Assembly: GCF_963855985.1 (NCBI RefSeq)
Contig: NC_087092.1
Span: forward strand, 8,308,001 to 8,372,000
Length of the DNA: 64,000 bases
Direction: 5' to 3'
DNA from: Ostrinia nubilalis
Lineage: Eukaryota; Arthropoda; Insecta; Lepidoptera; Crambidae
Part shown: positions 36,476-51,132 of the stretch, piece by piece
Layout of the letters: each line of letters begins with the position of its first letter
How positions within the stretch are numbered: the stretch's first letter is position 1
Translations under genes and position numbers: made by a program
The notes under the pieces: model-generated
What the model was told of the DNA's origin: nothing
Database searches by the model: none
What the model saw: the letters and a program-made list of their open reading frames with translations, nothing else

Positions 36476-39400
36476 ATTAATCTGCTATAACAACAGCTTT
36501 ACAAATCGGATGCAATAAACAGTGAATTTAATTACACATAATGATAACAATAACAACTAAATATTAAAAAAAAAACGACGTTTTCATACCAATTGTAAAA
36601 TAAACCGATGCGGACATTATAAAAAATATTCCGTAAACGCTCTATTGATTTCATAAAATTTATATCATTTGGCGTGTAGAATTTAGCGAATCAATTGCAT
36701 TAGAACATACCGGTAACACTTAGTATTAATTCGAGATAATAACTTTCATATCGTTGAGTAATTAATGGAAGCGAGAGTGAAAAAAGCTCTTGGCAGATGT
36801 TATTAACATGTTTCACTGCATTGTCTGTATCACAAAATAAAATACAAGGCTACTAATATCCAGATTGGAGGAAAATAATAACCTCGTTTAGTAGCAGAGT
36901 TCGTTTACAAGCTCAAGTATTAATAAAAACGGAAAAACACAATAAAACATCGAAAATACAGAGTGGAAAAACTACAAAAGAAACATTTTCTCCATAAATA
37001 AAATGAATAGAGTTACTTTTGAATAGCACAATTTTACCCTCATTGTGTTGATTTACAATAGGTCTGTTCGCAAAAACGTCATGAGACTCCTTTTGAAGGT
37101 GGGTGGGTCGGATACTAATACCGATACAGTCAATAGTGGCGGACGGAGGGTGTCTCAAAGACATTATTAATCACGGGCCGCGGCGAGGCGCGGAGGTGGG
37201 CGGCCTTTTTCTTCCCCGATCTCATTGCTCTTGAGTGCTGCTCTTTTTTAAGCTCGCATCTTTCGAATACCAAAGACAACCGGAATACGAAACATTTCCC
37301 AAAACAACTCCGTGATCCGCCGTGGCAAACTCTGTGGGCCTAGATTCGAGTAGAATTAATTTTGTATAATCACCTAATTGTTCCAAGGCTGGAATGATTG
37401 TACATGTACATAAGAAATACGATTTCGTGTTTCGAAGGACACATCAAACCGCGTCAGTCCTTAATATGGTGAGCGCAAATACGATAAAGAATGTCCACCC
37501 ACCTCCTACAGCGGCCCATAAAGTTTGACGCCAGGACTGCGGTTACAGCAGTCAGCACACACGATAGAAGACGCACGACATTGTCAAGTTAGCATTAATC
37601 AACATAAAACATGCCGTGAAATTCATCTAAGTATCTACCTTCATTATAATTTAAAACAACGAGCAGAAATCTCCAAAATGTTTATTCACGATTTCTATTA
37701 CCTAAACATCAGCCATTATCTATGAAAAATATTAATGATACTTTAATGGTTTGGCAGCCAAAAGAATTCCAGCGATTTTTTGTGAAAGAAAAACGGTTGA
37801 AAATTGACAGATGTCAGTCAGGTTTTGTAGCGATAGGACTACAAAGAGCGCCTTGAAAAACATTACTACGAAAATGGTTTAATAAGGCGCCAGCTTTTAT
37901 GGAATTTTTGCACAAAGTACAATCATTAACAGAAATATTAAGCAAATGATTTATTTCATGACTCGTATTCAATATTTTTAATAAGAAGTTTATGTTCCGT
38001 AATAAAGTGCACGTGGGAAAATAATTGTCAATGAAACGGCTATTACGTTGGATTATTGGGGAAAATGTAATAATTTGGGAAATATTAAAGAAGCGTAAAA
38101 GCGGTTCTGTTCTACTGCCAAGATAACGATACCTACTTACAAGATTATTAAACTCCCTCGCGCTAGCAAGAGCGGCACTTAGATGGTTATATTTTAATAT
38201 AAGGAGAAGAAAATGAGGAACAAAGGGATGAGGGGTATATTTAGAAAGAAAAGAAAGCCATTGTACACAGGTGCTTGTGGCGACAGTCACACGACGGAGT
38301 GTAGCGTCTCGCTACGAACAAACTAAGAACACTCGGCTTTTGAGTTTTAATTGTCCAACCACAGATGGTCCAGGCCTAGCGATGATTTAGTACGTACATG
38401 TGTCGACTTGCCACAGCACCCTTCACATCTCGCTGCTATTTATGGTAACAGCTACAATGGTGTGACTCACTCTTTAACAGCGCGTAACGAGGGATTGTAA
38501 GTGCTAGCGGCATTTAGGCTACCCAAAATACTTTCATTTGTTTTGTTTTAGATTAAAAATAAAGCGCGTCAAACTTACAAAGGATTACTTCTGTAATAGT
38601 CCAGCTCCTTTCAACAGCTATTCAATTTCCTCATAAAATTATAATGAGCGTTTTGTCATTTTCAGTTAATTTTAGATATTTGTTTTTAGTTTATGCATGA
38701 TTGATCACAAAGACTGGCTTTATTTTTAGAATTTCTTAAAAATTTACTTAAAGGGAATAAAATGTAAACTCTTAAAACACGGAAACACATGGCAGCTGTA
38801 GGCTTCGATTAAGTAGTAAGGAGCTGTAGAGAAAAGTAAACGATGACCATTACACATGTGGCGCACCACAGCCCGGTCATATCCGGCGGTCGCGTAAACA
38901 GACTTTTTATAGAGCGCGCCTGTGATTCGTCTCGCGCCCGCCGCAATTCTGTTTAGTCTCCTTTGCCTAAGCTATGAACGCCGTCAACAATATACACACA
39001 GCTCAGTGTTCAACGTAAACTATTTGATCTTACAGCGCGATCAGCCTTTACTGCAATATAGAATCTACCTAACACGCTAACTGTTTTGATCACGCTTTAA
39101 AACAGTTTACATTTTGAATAGAAAAAGGAACTATATTAGCTAGCGAATGTGCTCAATCCATCTGCTGAACAGATTAACTTTGGAACTTTCAATCCTTAAT
39201 ATTTGCAATTTTTGCAGTCTCCTTTTTCATTACTTTTCAGAATTGAAGATAATCAACAGAAATAGAAAAGTTATCTAAAACAATTTGTCTCATACTCCTG
39301 GGTGAAGGAATAACAGCATCATGTTCCAAACTAAACGGGTTATTTCCTCAGGTTTCGTAGAGCGGGCGCGACTTACGAATACGGGTGAGGATATGAATTT

Positions 39401-42400
39401 GCGATGAGCCGTTTCATGGTGCGGCGAACTGTGAACAAAATTGTGCGATCTCCAATATCAGAACCAATTCCATATTCACTAATAACGTTCGGAAATTGGA
39501 ATTGAGTTAATTGTGTTTTCCACTATTGCACCATGTTATTAAATTGGATTGGAAAATGTTCCTCACTTGGATGGTGATAGTAATATGACGTAATATGAAA
39601 CACACCGACATTCAATGGCATTCACTGGCCGACTCACAATTAGGTAATTTTATGAAGAACAATTAAATGTAATTGAACGCGAGAGGAGCAATAATGCTGC
39701 GGGTACGTCGCAGCACTGGGGACCGAGATGCGTCACTGGTCCGTTTGTAATGGACATCTGCCATCGAAAAATAGCTCATTCTGTATTCTTGTCCCTTATT
39801 TGGCATAATCGTGTCTGGAAACGATTCAATTGTAGCGTGGCGTGATCGAACAAGTAATTTTCAAACACTGCTTTGCGCTCTATATTCAATTCAAAGCTTC
39901 ATAATCTGCCATTTGAAAGAACGATTCAGTAAAATTTTACTTTACGTAAATAGTTTCGTGAATAATCTTTACGTGGTAGCTTATATCGTAAACTCATAAG
40001 GTTCAAATGAAATTGAAAAGCTTATGAAAACTTAAGAAGTCGTGTTCGTTTTTATTTAGTTATTAAATTAGAAACAATGTCACATGGCGGAATAGAAACT
40101 GGGTGGTCAGACTTTTTCATTAGCTCGTTCTTATTACACGACAGAGGAACAGTCGAAATACACCCGCTTAATGAGAAAAGTTGAAGAATGAGCCAAACAC
40201 ACCTTGAACTTAGACACTTTGCGAACAAACTGGGAAAATATGTAACTTGAACGTGGTTGTAATATGGGTGCGTCAATATTGATCCGATTCAAATCAGGAT
40301 ATTAGGATATCTTTATCAAACCAGCCTTATTCATACGTATAATACATCATATTAAGTTTTCATAACTGTATAGAAACAGGCTGATTTATGGTTGATACAA
40401 GACAACATTCAGGCACACTTCTGTAGACTGTGATGATATGGTTTTACGAGCGGCGTGTTGCGAAAGAGTCAGCGAGTTCAACAAACCTCTATATTTAGCA
40501 ATGTACAGAGTACCAGAGCACTGGAAACCAGTGACGAATGTTTTCAGCATTGCTCAGCAATGAATAAGAACAAAACAAGAAAGTGATTGCCTGCTGTTGT
40601 TAACTGTCTACGATCGAAGCGAAATAACACCTACTATTGCATGTGTTAATTTTAACATTGACATTCAAATTGTTGTTTCCAAGCCTAATAGAAAATCAGT
40701 TCTCAGTGTTGTCACGATTGATATACCTACCTTTTCAAATATATGTAAAATTATTTTCAAAAATCAAATGCGGATAACTTAATGTAGATATAGGATACCT
40801 ACGTAACAGAATAATGTTTCACGATTCCATTAGGCGTCACAAAGAACCTCGCGTACATTATTCCATGACTGCAGTCGTTTGAAATTCATCTGCGGGAAGT
40901 GTAAATGGGGATTGCTTTGTACGTTTCACGCGCGTCACCGCTCGTGATCGCACAAGCCACAAAACGGGGTTCGGGGACTAAGTAGAGCAATGTTCGGATT
41001 TTCACCGATATCTGAAAGAGGTTCCGAACGGTCCGTCTATAAACGCATGGATTAATGACGTGGGCTTCAACGGAGCGTGTAGATGCACAGCTCCCTCGCC
41101 CGTGGTCCCTCCCAGGGCCCCGCGCCCGCTCTACTTCTCGCCCCCCGCTGAACAGAAGCTGGCTCTTGTAAACAAACACTCCGCGTTTAAGGAGAGATAG
41201 TAAAATTACACCCCGTCCGGACCCAATCCCGATCTGATAATATTTGTTGCCGTTATCTATTTCAAATTTTATAAGTTCAAAAGCCAAAAGGATATTTTAA
41301 TTAAAGTTGAAAATGGTTTAGTTATCGTTAAATTCGTTTATTCTTTTGGTGGATGGATCTGATGGATGATAAGTACCTGCGTCTAAATTATTTTTCTTTC
41401 TACATTCCATTTTGGTAAAGCCATTTGTAACTGAAAATCAACGAAAACGTTATGAATTGGCATCTACACTATTAAGTTTATTATAAACCGGATTTAGAAC
41501 AACAATTTAATGGTTACATTAAAAAAATCCTTTTGTTCAGCAATGACAGGAAGTTCATTTTCAAATTTTAGCTTGCAGGGGAAATTATGGAATGAAACAT
41601 CTTGACCCACTTCTTGAATGACATCTTCTTGACCTTATTTAGTATTAAATACATATAAAAAGAAATTTCTAAGTTAATCCAACGGGAAGGAATTACTGCA
41701 ATTAATATTAGTAACGCCTTTTACTGAGTACATACTAGTATGTAGCGAAATTCCACTTTGCAAAAATTCTATAAGGTTATTCCAGCTTCTGACCTGACAT
41801 TACCTACTCAAATACATACATTCATCCAGCAGGCACAAGAGTGCTGTCAAATTTTGATATACGAGTATACAGGTACCTATGTAACGTACATAATAAAGAT
41901 TACTGTGTTTTGATGCTCGAGTAAAAACGATGACAGAAGATGGTAATATCAGCTAAAACGAACGGTATACTCAATACCGATTATTAGATAAAAATTCAGA
42001 GATATCAAATCAATTTACATAAAATGTCGACTCAACAAACTCCCTTTTATAATAATGGAATATAAATCAATTATCTTAATATCCCCCTATGGAATCGGTC
42101 GTCATCCGCGTGGAGGATTAACGTCGCTCCCGCTTCTTGCGTATTCGAGCACGGACGGGATTTTGTTTCAGGGAATTTCTTCTAGTGAATATTATTTTGC
42201 GTATAAATATTCAACAGTTTGCAGCAGCGCAGCGCTACGTGACCGGGAGAGTATTTACAGTGCTTAGCGAAGCGCGAAGCCTCCGCGCCCAGCCGGGCTC
42301 CCGCCCGCCGCGGCCGCCCGCGCTGCCGATTACATGCATATGGATAATCTGCCACTTACTAACGTAATATTTGTCTTTTAAAATTATGACACGGATTCTA

Positions 42401-45400
42401 CAGCGTCATATCAAGCAGCCACTGGGATGAGACTCTTCATATTAAAAATATTTGCATATTACGTAAACGATACTACGAATAAAACAAAGCCGTGAATTAA
42501 TATTAATTAAGCTATATCAGTCTGATGCTTAGTTAGACCCAGTAGTTTAATACACATGTTACCACTAATAGTCGACGATATAATAGAGTAAAAGTGATTA
42601 ACACGAAATTGTAGATACATAAATACCTTGCTGCAAAAACTGATTCTCCGTGAAACGGTTTTTTCGCTAAGCTTGCTTTACTTTGCAGTAATTATGTTTT
42701 TGCTATCGCATTTCTAATACGCGATGATAATGAGTATCGTTCGAATAATTGTTTATTATTCATAAGATGCCAATATAGTACAATGACAGAAACTGAATTC
42801 CGCATACTGTTCTTGCAGTAACTCAAGATTATGGAATGTAGGCTGTAAATACAGAAGGCAATTTGGGACGATGTAGTGCACAGGGCGCGCGGTCATGCCG
42901 CCGACGACAATACGCTTGGGTAATGATCGGTCGTAAATAGTCCACTTCCGGACGCTGGGGCCCTGTTAGCCTCTTATTCACTCAGTGTGAAGCTAATATT
43001 CACATGGACGCCCCACGCCATTATCTGCTTGCACTCAATCGCACATCGTTTCAGAGAGGTTGATGACATGCCTTACTTCTATTCTAGGTGTCAAGTCAAT
43101 CGATGTGGAAGTGTTTTTTTAACTGAAACGGCAACCTTGACCACACTTTGTGTCTACATATCCGTTACGTTATTCGTCGGCGTTCAACCGTGCGTATGCG
43201 TATAAGCTATTGATGCTTGCCGAGTTGAGCCCAATAACCGCACCTCTTTTCGTATTATTACGTTGTTGTAGCAGCCGTTACATGTATTGGATCAAATTGC
43301 AAGAGCCGACCGCGTCGGTTGATGGAAAGGGAATCTCCCAAAACTCCATTAATAATTCGCGCCTATCGTCTGCCTACATCACGCCGCCGAGCCGCTCAAC
43401 GAATTACGAATCGATAAATATTTGATTACATTTTACGGGAAAAAAAGAACATTGCCTGATGATGTTTCATTTAATTTAGAAACGAGTTTCCGAAAAAATA
43501 CCTTGTTACAATTCTTTGAAGTTACAGTATAGATCTTTCTAATCTCATAAATGTTGAAATTAATTACAGAATTACTATACATTTTAGTCATTTTACTAAC
43601 CTGTCTTAGAACTTTATTTTCTAATCAATTCAAATAAAATTTGCGTTCGTCAAAACATATACAGACGGTATAAAACCTAAAATCTATTGAACATTTAAGT
43701 TTGTTTCACTAGTAAGTCAATATTGTAGTTTCGTACCCAATTACTAAGCTAGTGCTTATATTTATTAAGTTTTAGTTTACACAATTTTGCCACTGGAAAT
43801 ATAATTTTATCTTTATAATAAAGAAAAGAGTTTACACACTGGAAACTCGTAGTATATTGTGTTAACATTGGTATCATATTGGTTTGGTATCCTCAAATTG
43901 GGATGATATTAGCGTCAAATTACCTCATTTATCGGGGTGCTGATTAAGCATTTTGTGCAGTGATTGAGTGGTATTGCATTGACCGAATGATCGGTGCTGC
44001 CGTTCACAGAAGCAGTTCGTTAGCAAGTTATGCATGCAAATCGCGACCGTGTATGCTGACTGCGCCGGCTTGTTGTGCCACTCGTGACATAATTTATCAG
44101 CTAATAACGACGGTGCAAGCAACAAATGTGGACACTATTTAGGGTTTTCCTTGAGTTCTAAAAAAAAATTTTAAATTTTAAAACTGTTTATATTGCTGAA
44201 CAGCTATAACTTAAAATAGCACTCGTGCATCAGTTTTCGGATAATACTCATTCATAACAAAGATATTAACTAAATATTTTCACTAGTGTAGCTACAGGAT
44301 AACTTGCTCTCGAAGACGAACTTATTTACAGGATAATAAACTGAATTCGCGTATTAGCAAATGCGGTCATCCAGCGCGGAATATACCTAAAACGTGAGCT
44401 GATGATGGAGGACCGATTATTAAAATTGGTTCTACTAAAGTGAACTTTTATTTAAGGCCTACGATTGAATCGTGCAGAAGTACTGCCAGTATATTTTATT
44501 AACATCTAGATAAACCCTGCATCAGCTCTTTTAATATTGTTTTCGAAAATGGATCTGCTTAAACCGCAAATTTAAATTACACATTATAAGGGTGGGAAAC
44601 AATGTAATATTGGACAAGTAAGAAAACGCTGCATTGGCAGGTAAACCAAAATGTTGGTTGGCTAACTAAGCCAATAGGCTCGCCACCTGAGGTTTCAAAC
44701 ATCATTTAAATGTAATTAATAAGGGAAAGGGCCTTTATACCTGACCGTTTTCAGAGCCTTTGTAGCGATCAATTAAAGAGGAAATTAATTCCACCCCCTG
44801 TAGAATAATTTTCAAATGTAACTTTTAAATAAAAAGTATCGAAAAGTCTAAAGGACACTTTTTTCTTAATAGGTTTATCCAGAAATACATAATTGACATT
44901 TAAATTATTTTATCTGTCTGTAATCATGTCATAAACTATAGAAAACGTTCATAAAATATTCAGAGGCGTGTGAACATACATGCTTAATGGTCAAGTCCAG
45001 TTTCATAATAAATGTTACAAGTTTGTAGATATTAGAAGTGTTCAAGCCACTGTCAATCATCCACACTGAAAGGAAAAAATTCCTTAAATGTAATACAGAA
45101 CAGAGAAAACGAAACGAGTAAACCATGTATTGAGAAAGAGATTAGCAGAAACGTTGTTAGCCGTAAATTCTTTCTAAACGAACTCTAACATAAAATTACG
45201 ACTGCTCAGTCGCCGCTGAAACTTTAATTCGTTCGAAAGTGATTAATGGGGATTGTGAGCGATTAATTAGTGAAGCGGCGGGCGCGGGCTAAGTCAGGAT
45301 AAAAGCTGCAAGCAAAGTGCACGACATGACATTGGTGGTATCCAGATATTCAAATCACTTTTCTTGTTGAGTAAGATTTAATAATTATTATTTCTATTTT

Positions 45401-47540
45401 CAACTAAATAAACAATTATAATAACGTGTACCTACATAATATTAATATTTAAATAAATATGAGAAGTAACTAGTTTTTAATATTTGAAATACACACGGGA
45501 ACGTGTCGAACGGGCGATTAAATATTAGAGGAGCGTCTCAACTCAAACCTATTGATAAATATGTGATAAGAGACGTATTTATCATAGTTTGCTGATAAGG
45601 GTTGTGGCATATACCCGTGGTAGCTACAACTAGCTTACTAGCTAGACTAGGCATCATTATGTCGCCACTAGTTCAGAGTAAATAAAATACTACTGGGCTC
45701 TACCACGCGCTGCATCGCGTTGCAGCCAATCTCTTTGAAACTGCACAGAGGTGTACCCTATTTTACGGATCGCTGGGCCCGTTAATTAACCCTTGTATTT
45801 TTCAATCCCGACCTATTATATGGGTTACTAGGAAAATGCAAATTTTTATACGAACGGTAGACAATTGGAAATGTAATTAGCATTATACTTTTCGCTTCAT
45901 GGATAGTTGGATGATACTCCAGGGGATGAATTAAGTATATTTTCAATATTTTCTATTTCAATCTGATCCTCTAGGGCTAGGTTATTCGAACGGAACATGA
46001 TTAATCAGACAGGAATTAAAAATACTAAATACAAACTTGCAGTGTAAATAAATTAAATTTTACAGGGAAGAAAAAAACTATAGATTATGTACCTATGTAC
46101 TTTATTTTATGTTTGTTGTTTAGGAAGCAGACTACGATTACAGTTTGCTTGTAAGTAGGTACATTGAAATATTGCAATTTCAACTAACTTGTATTTTACG
46201 TTAACTTCCTAAACAACAAATAAAATTAATAGTTTTTTTAGCGTGTAAAACTTAATTAGTAGTTAGTTAACAAGTTTACACTATAGGTGACGATTTGTTT
46301 TTGTTATTATTGTTATTGGATGTTATTTGAACTGACGTTATTTAATATTTATTTGTGAATAAATGAATAATTTATTGATGAGCTTGTCTTGGGAGTATTT
46401 ATTTATGATGACTGTTTTTAAGGTAAACTGCACGTGTAATTAAAGCAACGCCATTTTATATTACCTTGCCTCTGTCAATAAAAATCAAGAATTTTGCTTC
46501 TACCGATAGCAGGTAAGACAGACAAAATGCAGGTATGCATTTAGCTCTATACAGGGTGTCCCAAAAACAATGGATAACCCTGTAACCATCGATAGGCCTC
46601 GCCATGGTCTCCCTAACGTCCAATTTTGACCTCAGTAAAAATATCACCGTTTTCAAGATTTTTAAGTTTTTGTGCATTTTTAGAAAATCTTTACTCTTTA
46701 TCTTTAGAAAATCTTTACTTTATCGCCACCTGCGATTACTTTTTCTCATGCCATTTCTACAAATGAGGATACTTTTCAATTTAGTTTTTTCCCTTATCAC
46801 AAGGAATAGTTGGGCTATCAAAAGAAAAGATTAAAGTTCAACAAACTAGTTTAAAAGTATGAAAATTTTAAGAAATTGCAGAAAAGAAGGAAAAATTAAT
46901 TCATTGTCTTGTACTTTTGATCAGCCATCTTGTAAAAAGAATGTAAGAAGACCATCGTGCCCATTACCTAAAAAACTTCCTTGGTTAATTGAGATTCTAA
47001 AAAAGTATCACAAGCCTATGTATTCTGTATTATTTTTATCTTATGGCTACTTGAATAGCAACTAGTATGAAAACTGCAAAAATGAGTTTGTCTCGTAATA
47101 GTTAAACTAGGACTGCATAGTGGCATTAAATACAAATGGATAATTTTTAGCGTAGTAATTTAAATAAAGCAACATTTTATCATCATCATTTCAGCCATAG
47201 GACGTCCACTGCTGAACATAGGCCTGTTCCCCAATGATTTTTATAATGACCGCTTGGTAACGGCCTGAATCCAGCACCTTACTGCTTATCTTTATGAGGT
47301 CGTCGGTCCACTTTGAAGGTGGACGTCCTACGATGCGCTTTCCGGTAAGTAGCCTCCACTTGAACCCTGTTGCCCCATCGGCCGTAAGTTCTGCGTTTTT
47401 GTGATTACTTAATTTTTGTTTTAAACCTTATAATTGTGCCTATAGACAGATACCCGTGATGACACACGGCTCGGAAACGTGGATTTTTTGCACAGCGTGC
47501 TATGGAATGGGCTATGCTCGGGTTTCTTTACGAAACCGGA

Positions 47541-47850
47541 TTAGAAATTAGGAGATCCGTAAACGAACTAAAGTCGCTGACATAGCCCGACGGATCAGCA
47601 AGCTGAAGTGGCAATGGGCAGGGCACAGTAGTTCGCAGAACTAAGGCAGCATGGTTCAAGTGGAGGCTACGTACCGGAAAGCGCATCGTAGGACGTCCAC
47701 CTACAAAGTGGACCGACGACCTCATAAAGGTAAGCAGGAAGGTGCTGGATACAGGCCGCTACCAAGCGGTCATTATGAAAATCATTAGGGAACAGGCCTA
47801 TGTTCAGCAGTGGACGTCCTATGGCTGAAATGATGATGATGATGATGATA
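47541..47850 (+). pseudogene. LINE ORF2 C-terminal relic with GATGAT tail
   Basis: On the plus strand the broken frame reads ISKLKWQWAGH-like sequence, then WRLRTGKRIVGRPPTKWTDD, the C-terminal motif of RTE/Jockey-type LINEs common in Lepidoptera. It then runs into CAGTGGACGTCCTATGGCTG and an ATGATG microsatellite tail (47828-47850). An inverted, shorter copy lies at 47177-47350. Frameshifts and stops break it. Confidence 0.7.
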
Positions 47851-47998
47851 AAATGTTGTTTTATTTAAATTCCTACGCTAAAAATTATCCATTTGTATTT
47901 AATGCCACTATGCAGTCCCAGTTTAACTATTACGAGAAAAACTCATTTTTGCAGTTTTCATACTAGTTGCTATTCAAGTAGCCATAAGATAAAAATAA

Positions 47999-48029
47999 TC
48001 CCAACTAATATTATAAATGCGAAAGTAAC

Positions 48030-48074
<45 letters not shown>

Positions 48075-48255
48075 TACGCTTTCCCGCTTAAACCTCGCAA
48101 CCGATTTTGATGAAATTTGGCATAGAGATAGTTTGAGTCCCGGGAAAGAACATAGGATAGTTTTTATCCCGGTTTTTGAAACAGGGACGCGCGCGATAAA
48201 GTTTTTCTGTGACAGACAAAATTCCACGCGGGCGAAGCCGCGGGCGGAAAGCTAG
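47999..48255 (+). mobile_element. 257-bp non-autonomous Helitron, boundaries proven by an empty site
   Basis: Begins TCCCAACTAATATTATAAAT and ends GCGGGCGGAAAGCTAG, inserted between A and T of AAAATAA^TACAG. The left arm of the fold-back keeps the uninterrupted site in complement at 47030/47031. A GCGGGCGAAGCCGCGGG hairpin sits just before the end, as in Helitrons. Contains a (TCTG)n microsatellite. Confidence 0.88.
48030..48074 (+). repeat. (CTGT)n microsatellite inside the Helitron
   Basis: Eleven or so uninterrupted tetranucleotide units, part of the standard sequence of this Helitron family. Confidence 0.95.
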
Positions 48256-51132
48256 TACAGAATAAATAGGCTTGTGATACCTTTTTAGAATCTCAATTAA
48301 CCAAGGAAGTTTTTTAGGTAATGGGCACGATGGTCTTCTTACATTTTTTTACAAGATGGCTGATCAAAAGTACAAGACAATGAATTAATTATTCCTTCTT
48401 TTCTGCAATTTCTTAAAATTTTCATACTTTTAAACTAGTCTGTTGAACTTTAAGCTTTTCTTTTGATAGCCCAACTATTCCTTGTGATAAGGAAAAAAAC
48501 TAGATTGAAAAGTATCCTCATTTGTAGAAATGGCAAGAGAAAAAGTAATCGCAGGTGGCAATTTTCTAAAAATGCACAAAAACTTAAAAATGTTGAAAAC
48601 GGTGATATTTTTATTGGGGTCAAAATTGGACGTTAGGGAAACCATGGCGAGGCCTATCGATGGTTACAGGGTTATCCATTGTTTTGGGACACCCTGTATA
48701 TTCACATTTTAAATCATTTATGAGATAATCCTACAACAACATAAATAAATAGGTATTGCAAATCTTTGTGTCTTGGTAATGTTAAATCACTGCTCCATTA
48801 ATACACAAGTGTGTCTATAGTAATTTACGTAAATAGAGGGGAATTTCACTGGCTGGTAAGTAGACATCGGAAGCGAACAGTCACGCAACTGGTATGGAAA
48901 GTATCTTTGCTTTCAGGGTTCCGTATATTAATATTCATAGCAAGCCAAAAAATTGAAATCAAATATTCATGGGGTCACCAGAAAATAAGTAGTTTTATTA
49001 AAAAGCTTTGAGATAAATTATTTTTTTCACATTAATCACAAAAAAAATGTTTCAGAGTTCAGTTTACACTCTAGTGAGTCAATTGAAATTTAAATATTTC
49101 CAAGAAAGTAGTCAACAAGATTGACATCGGGACATAAAGCCACATTGTGTTTTTATGCAATCAATGCTATAGAGAGAATAATAGAGGATAGAGAACAAAA
49201 TTGTTTAGTCAGGTATGTTGCTGTCGATAGTACGTTTCGTTCCACAGCGAATTACGACCCTCATCAATGAGGGACACGGCTGAAAAAATAACGCTCCAGT
49301 TTTATTTTCCGTTCGGATTTACTCACTGAAACCCAAATATGAAATGTTTAATGTCCACAGAACTGGATCTCTGGTAAACTTCCGAAAGTATTTTTACTTT
49401 CAACACAAAGGTATTTCAGTGAAGTAGATAAATCCAACGTCAAATAGGGGTTCAATTGCACACGGTGTCAGTGGGTCGGTGCAAGCAAACGTTCCGAGAA
49501 AAAGACTCGAGCCGCAGGGGACCGGTTCTGTCAGCACAATAGTAGGTGAGTAGTAAACAGTTTAAGCTTTCTTCATTTCCACTCACAGTCAGGCTGTTTA
49601 CACGAGGTAGAAAGTCTAAAATAAAGCTGTAGCTTGTAACTTGTTATTGTGTGGGAAATTCATTGCTGAGATTAAAAATAAGAAGCAGCCACCGCGCAGA
49701 TGCCTGAACTAAGTGTTTACGAAAACATAACAAGAAGTGTATTTGGGTTGATAAATTGTAAGATTTCGACATGGGCGTACGTCGGCCGGTGTCCGATGCG
49801 GAGTAATCCTGGCCGACAGGCGCGGGCCGGCCCTGAAACCATCACCTACGGGAAATATTGATCTTATTTGAGCTTGATTAACTCAGACGTTGTCGGCGTG
49901 CTAATAATATCCCACCTCTGGCACTCGTCCAGCCGAGGCCTTAATGGTACTTCGATGCACGACAACTCTCAAAGGTGACACACTTGGTTTTGATACCGAT
50001 TGATAACAATAAAAGGAGCATCAAAAGAACTGAAAAACATTGCGTCAAACACTATATTATACTATTTTCGTAAAACACTCTTTCACGCATGACAGCATTG
50101 ACAGCCAATTGTTTCACCAACCAATAAAAATACTAAATTGTTTGATCAATATCAAATTAAAATGAGCACCACGCGGAGTGGCGCAGCCATAAGAGACTGT
50201 GTACACTTACAGCATCGCACGGAACGCGAACCCATTTCAAACGTAAATCCCATCGCATTAGGCTCTACCGTTGTAAAGCTATCTTTACGGAAAATAAAGT
50301 ATGAAAGGAATAACTTGCGTAATAATCTCAGGGTTTTATGATTACAATTAAATAAGCGGCAAATTACTTATTTCCGTATAAAGGGCATCCTTTTTAGGAG
50401 ATAATTATGGTAATTTTATTGCCGACGCACCGCAAGTCTTGAAAATGTTAGAGATACATCGTAGTAGGTATCTTTTTATAAAAACTAGGACATAAAAAAT
50501 ACTTTTAGTCTTTGGCAAAGCAAAATGAGACACTTGTGTTCATTAAGTTTAGGCCTACTAGATTTGAAATTACATTAAAACTTTTTACTAGACGGTCTGA
50601 AAGAGATGATTTTAGAAGAATGATATCACAGATAATATTATGAATTTATGATGGAACTTTCAGATACTTTCTCACCAGCCTACATGGAACAATTTTAATT
50701 ATCGTCCTAAATAAACATTTAAACATCTGATGATACGAATTCACAGAAAACTTATGAAAACTCGAGTGTATCATAGTTGTGCTCGTATCTACAATACCAC
50801 ATAAAATAAAGTTGATAATATTTAGCATCTGGAATAACTATATCATTATGCAGAAATCTCTAAGATTTAAGACGATATAAGATGTCTTAATTGCCTACTA
50901 TTAAAAGAAGAAAGTGCCTACAGAATCAAAAAACGCTACCAGCTGTCACGCCATTAAATCAAGAAGCCATCCCACTTTTTTAGCTGAAAGACGAACAAAG
51001 AGAATACTAAAATAATTATTCAAAGCGCCCAACCACGTTTTCCGCAATTCCAAACGGGTAAAAATAAGCAAAACCGAGCGATTGCGATCACATCGCATCG
51101 CAAAGTCCGGATAAGTTTTTTATTGTGGCCCC

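Larger units (their letters stand above)
46551..48698. mobile_element. 2.1-kb fold-back element with nested LINE and Helitron
   Basis: Outer ends CAGGGTGTCCCAAAA (46552 on) and TTTTGGGACACCCTG (to 48697) are inverted, flanked by TA on both sides. The arms pair for about 600-700 bp: the left-arm phrase CTTATGGCTACTTGAATAGC near 47040 recurs in complement near 47975. The middle consists of two inverted copies of a LINE 3'-end sequence (47177-47350 and 47650-47850). The right arm is interrupted by a 257-bp Helitron. No transposase is present, so it is non-autonomous; the superfamily is not settled. Confidence 0.85.

Noticed and set aside
37814..38290. 158-codon open frame on the minus strand
   Set aside because: Composition is that of AT-rich intron DNA, with no recognisable motif and no splice sites in phase.
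40886..41287. 133-codon open frame on the minus strand
   Set aside because: Mixed composition across a GC-rich island; no domain or membrane pattern.
48030..48074. Regular short repeats as a possible CRISPR array
   Set aside because: A tetranucleotide microsatellite in a eukaryotic Helitron; no spacers and no cas genes.
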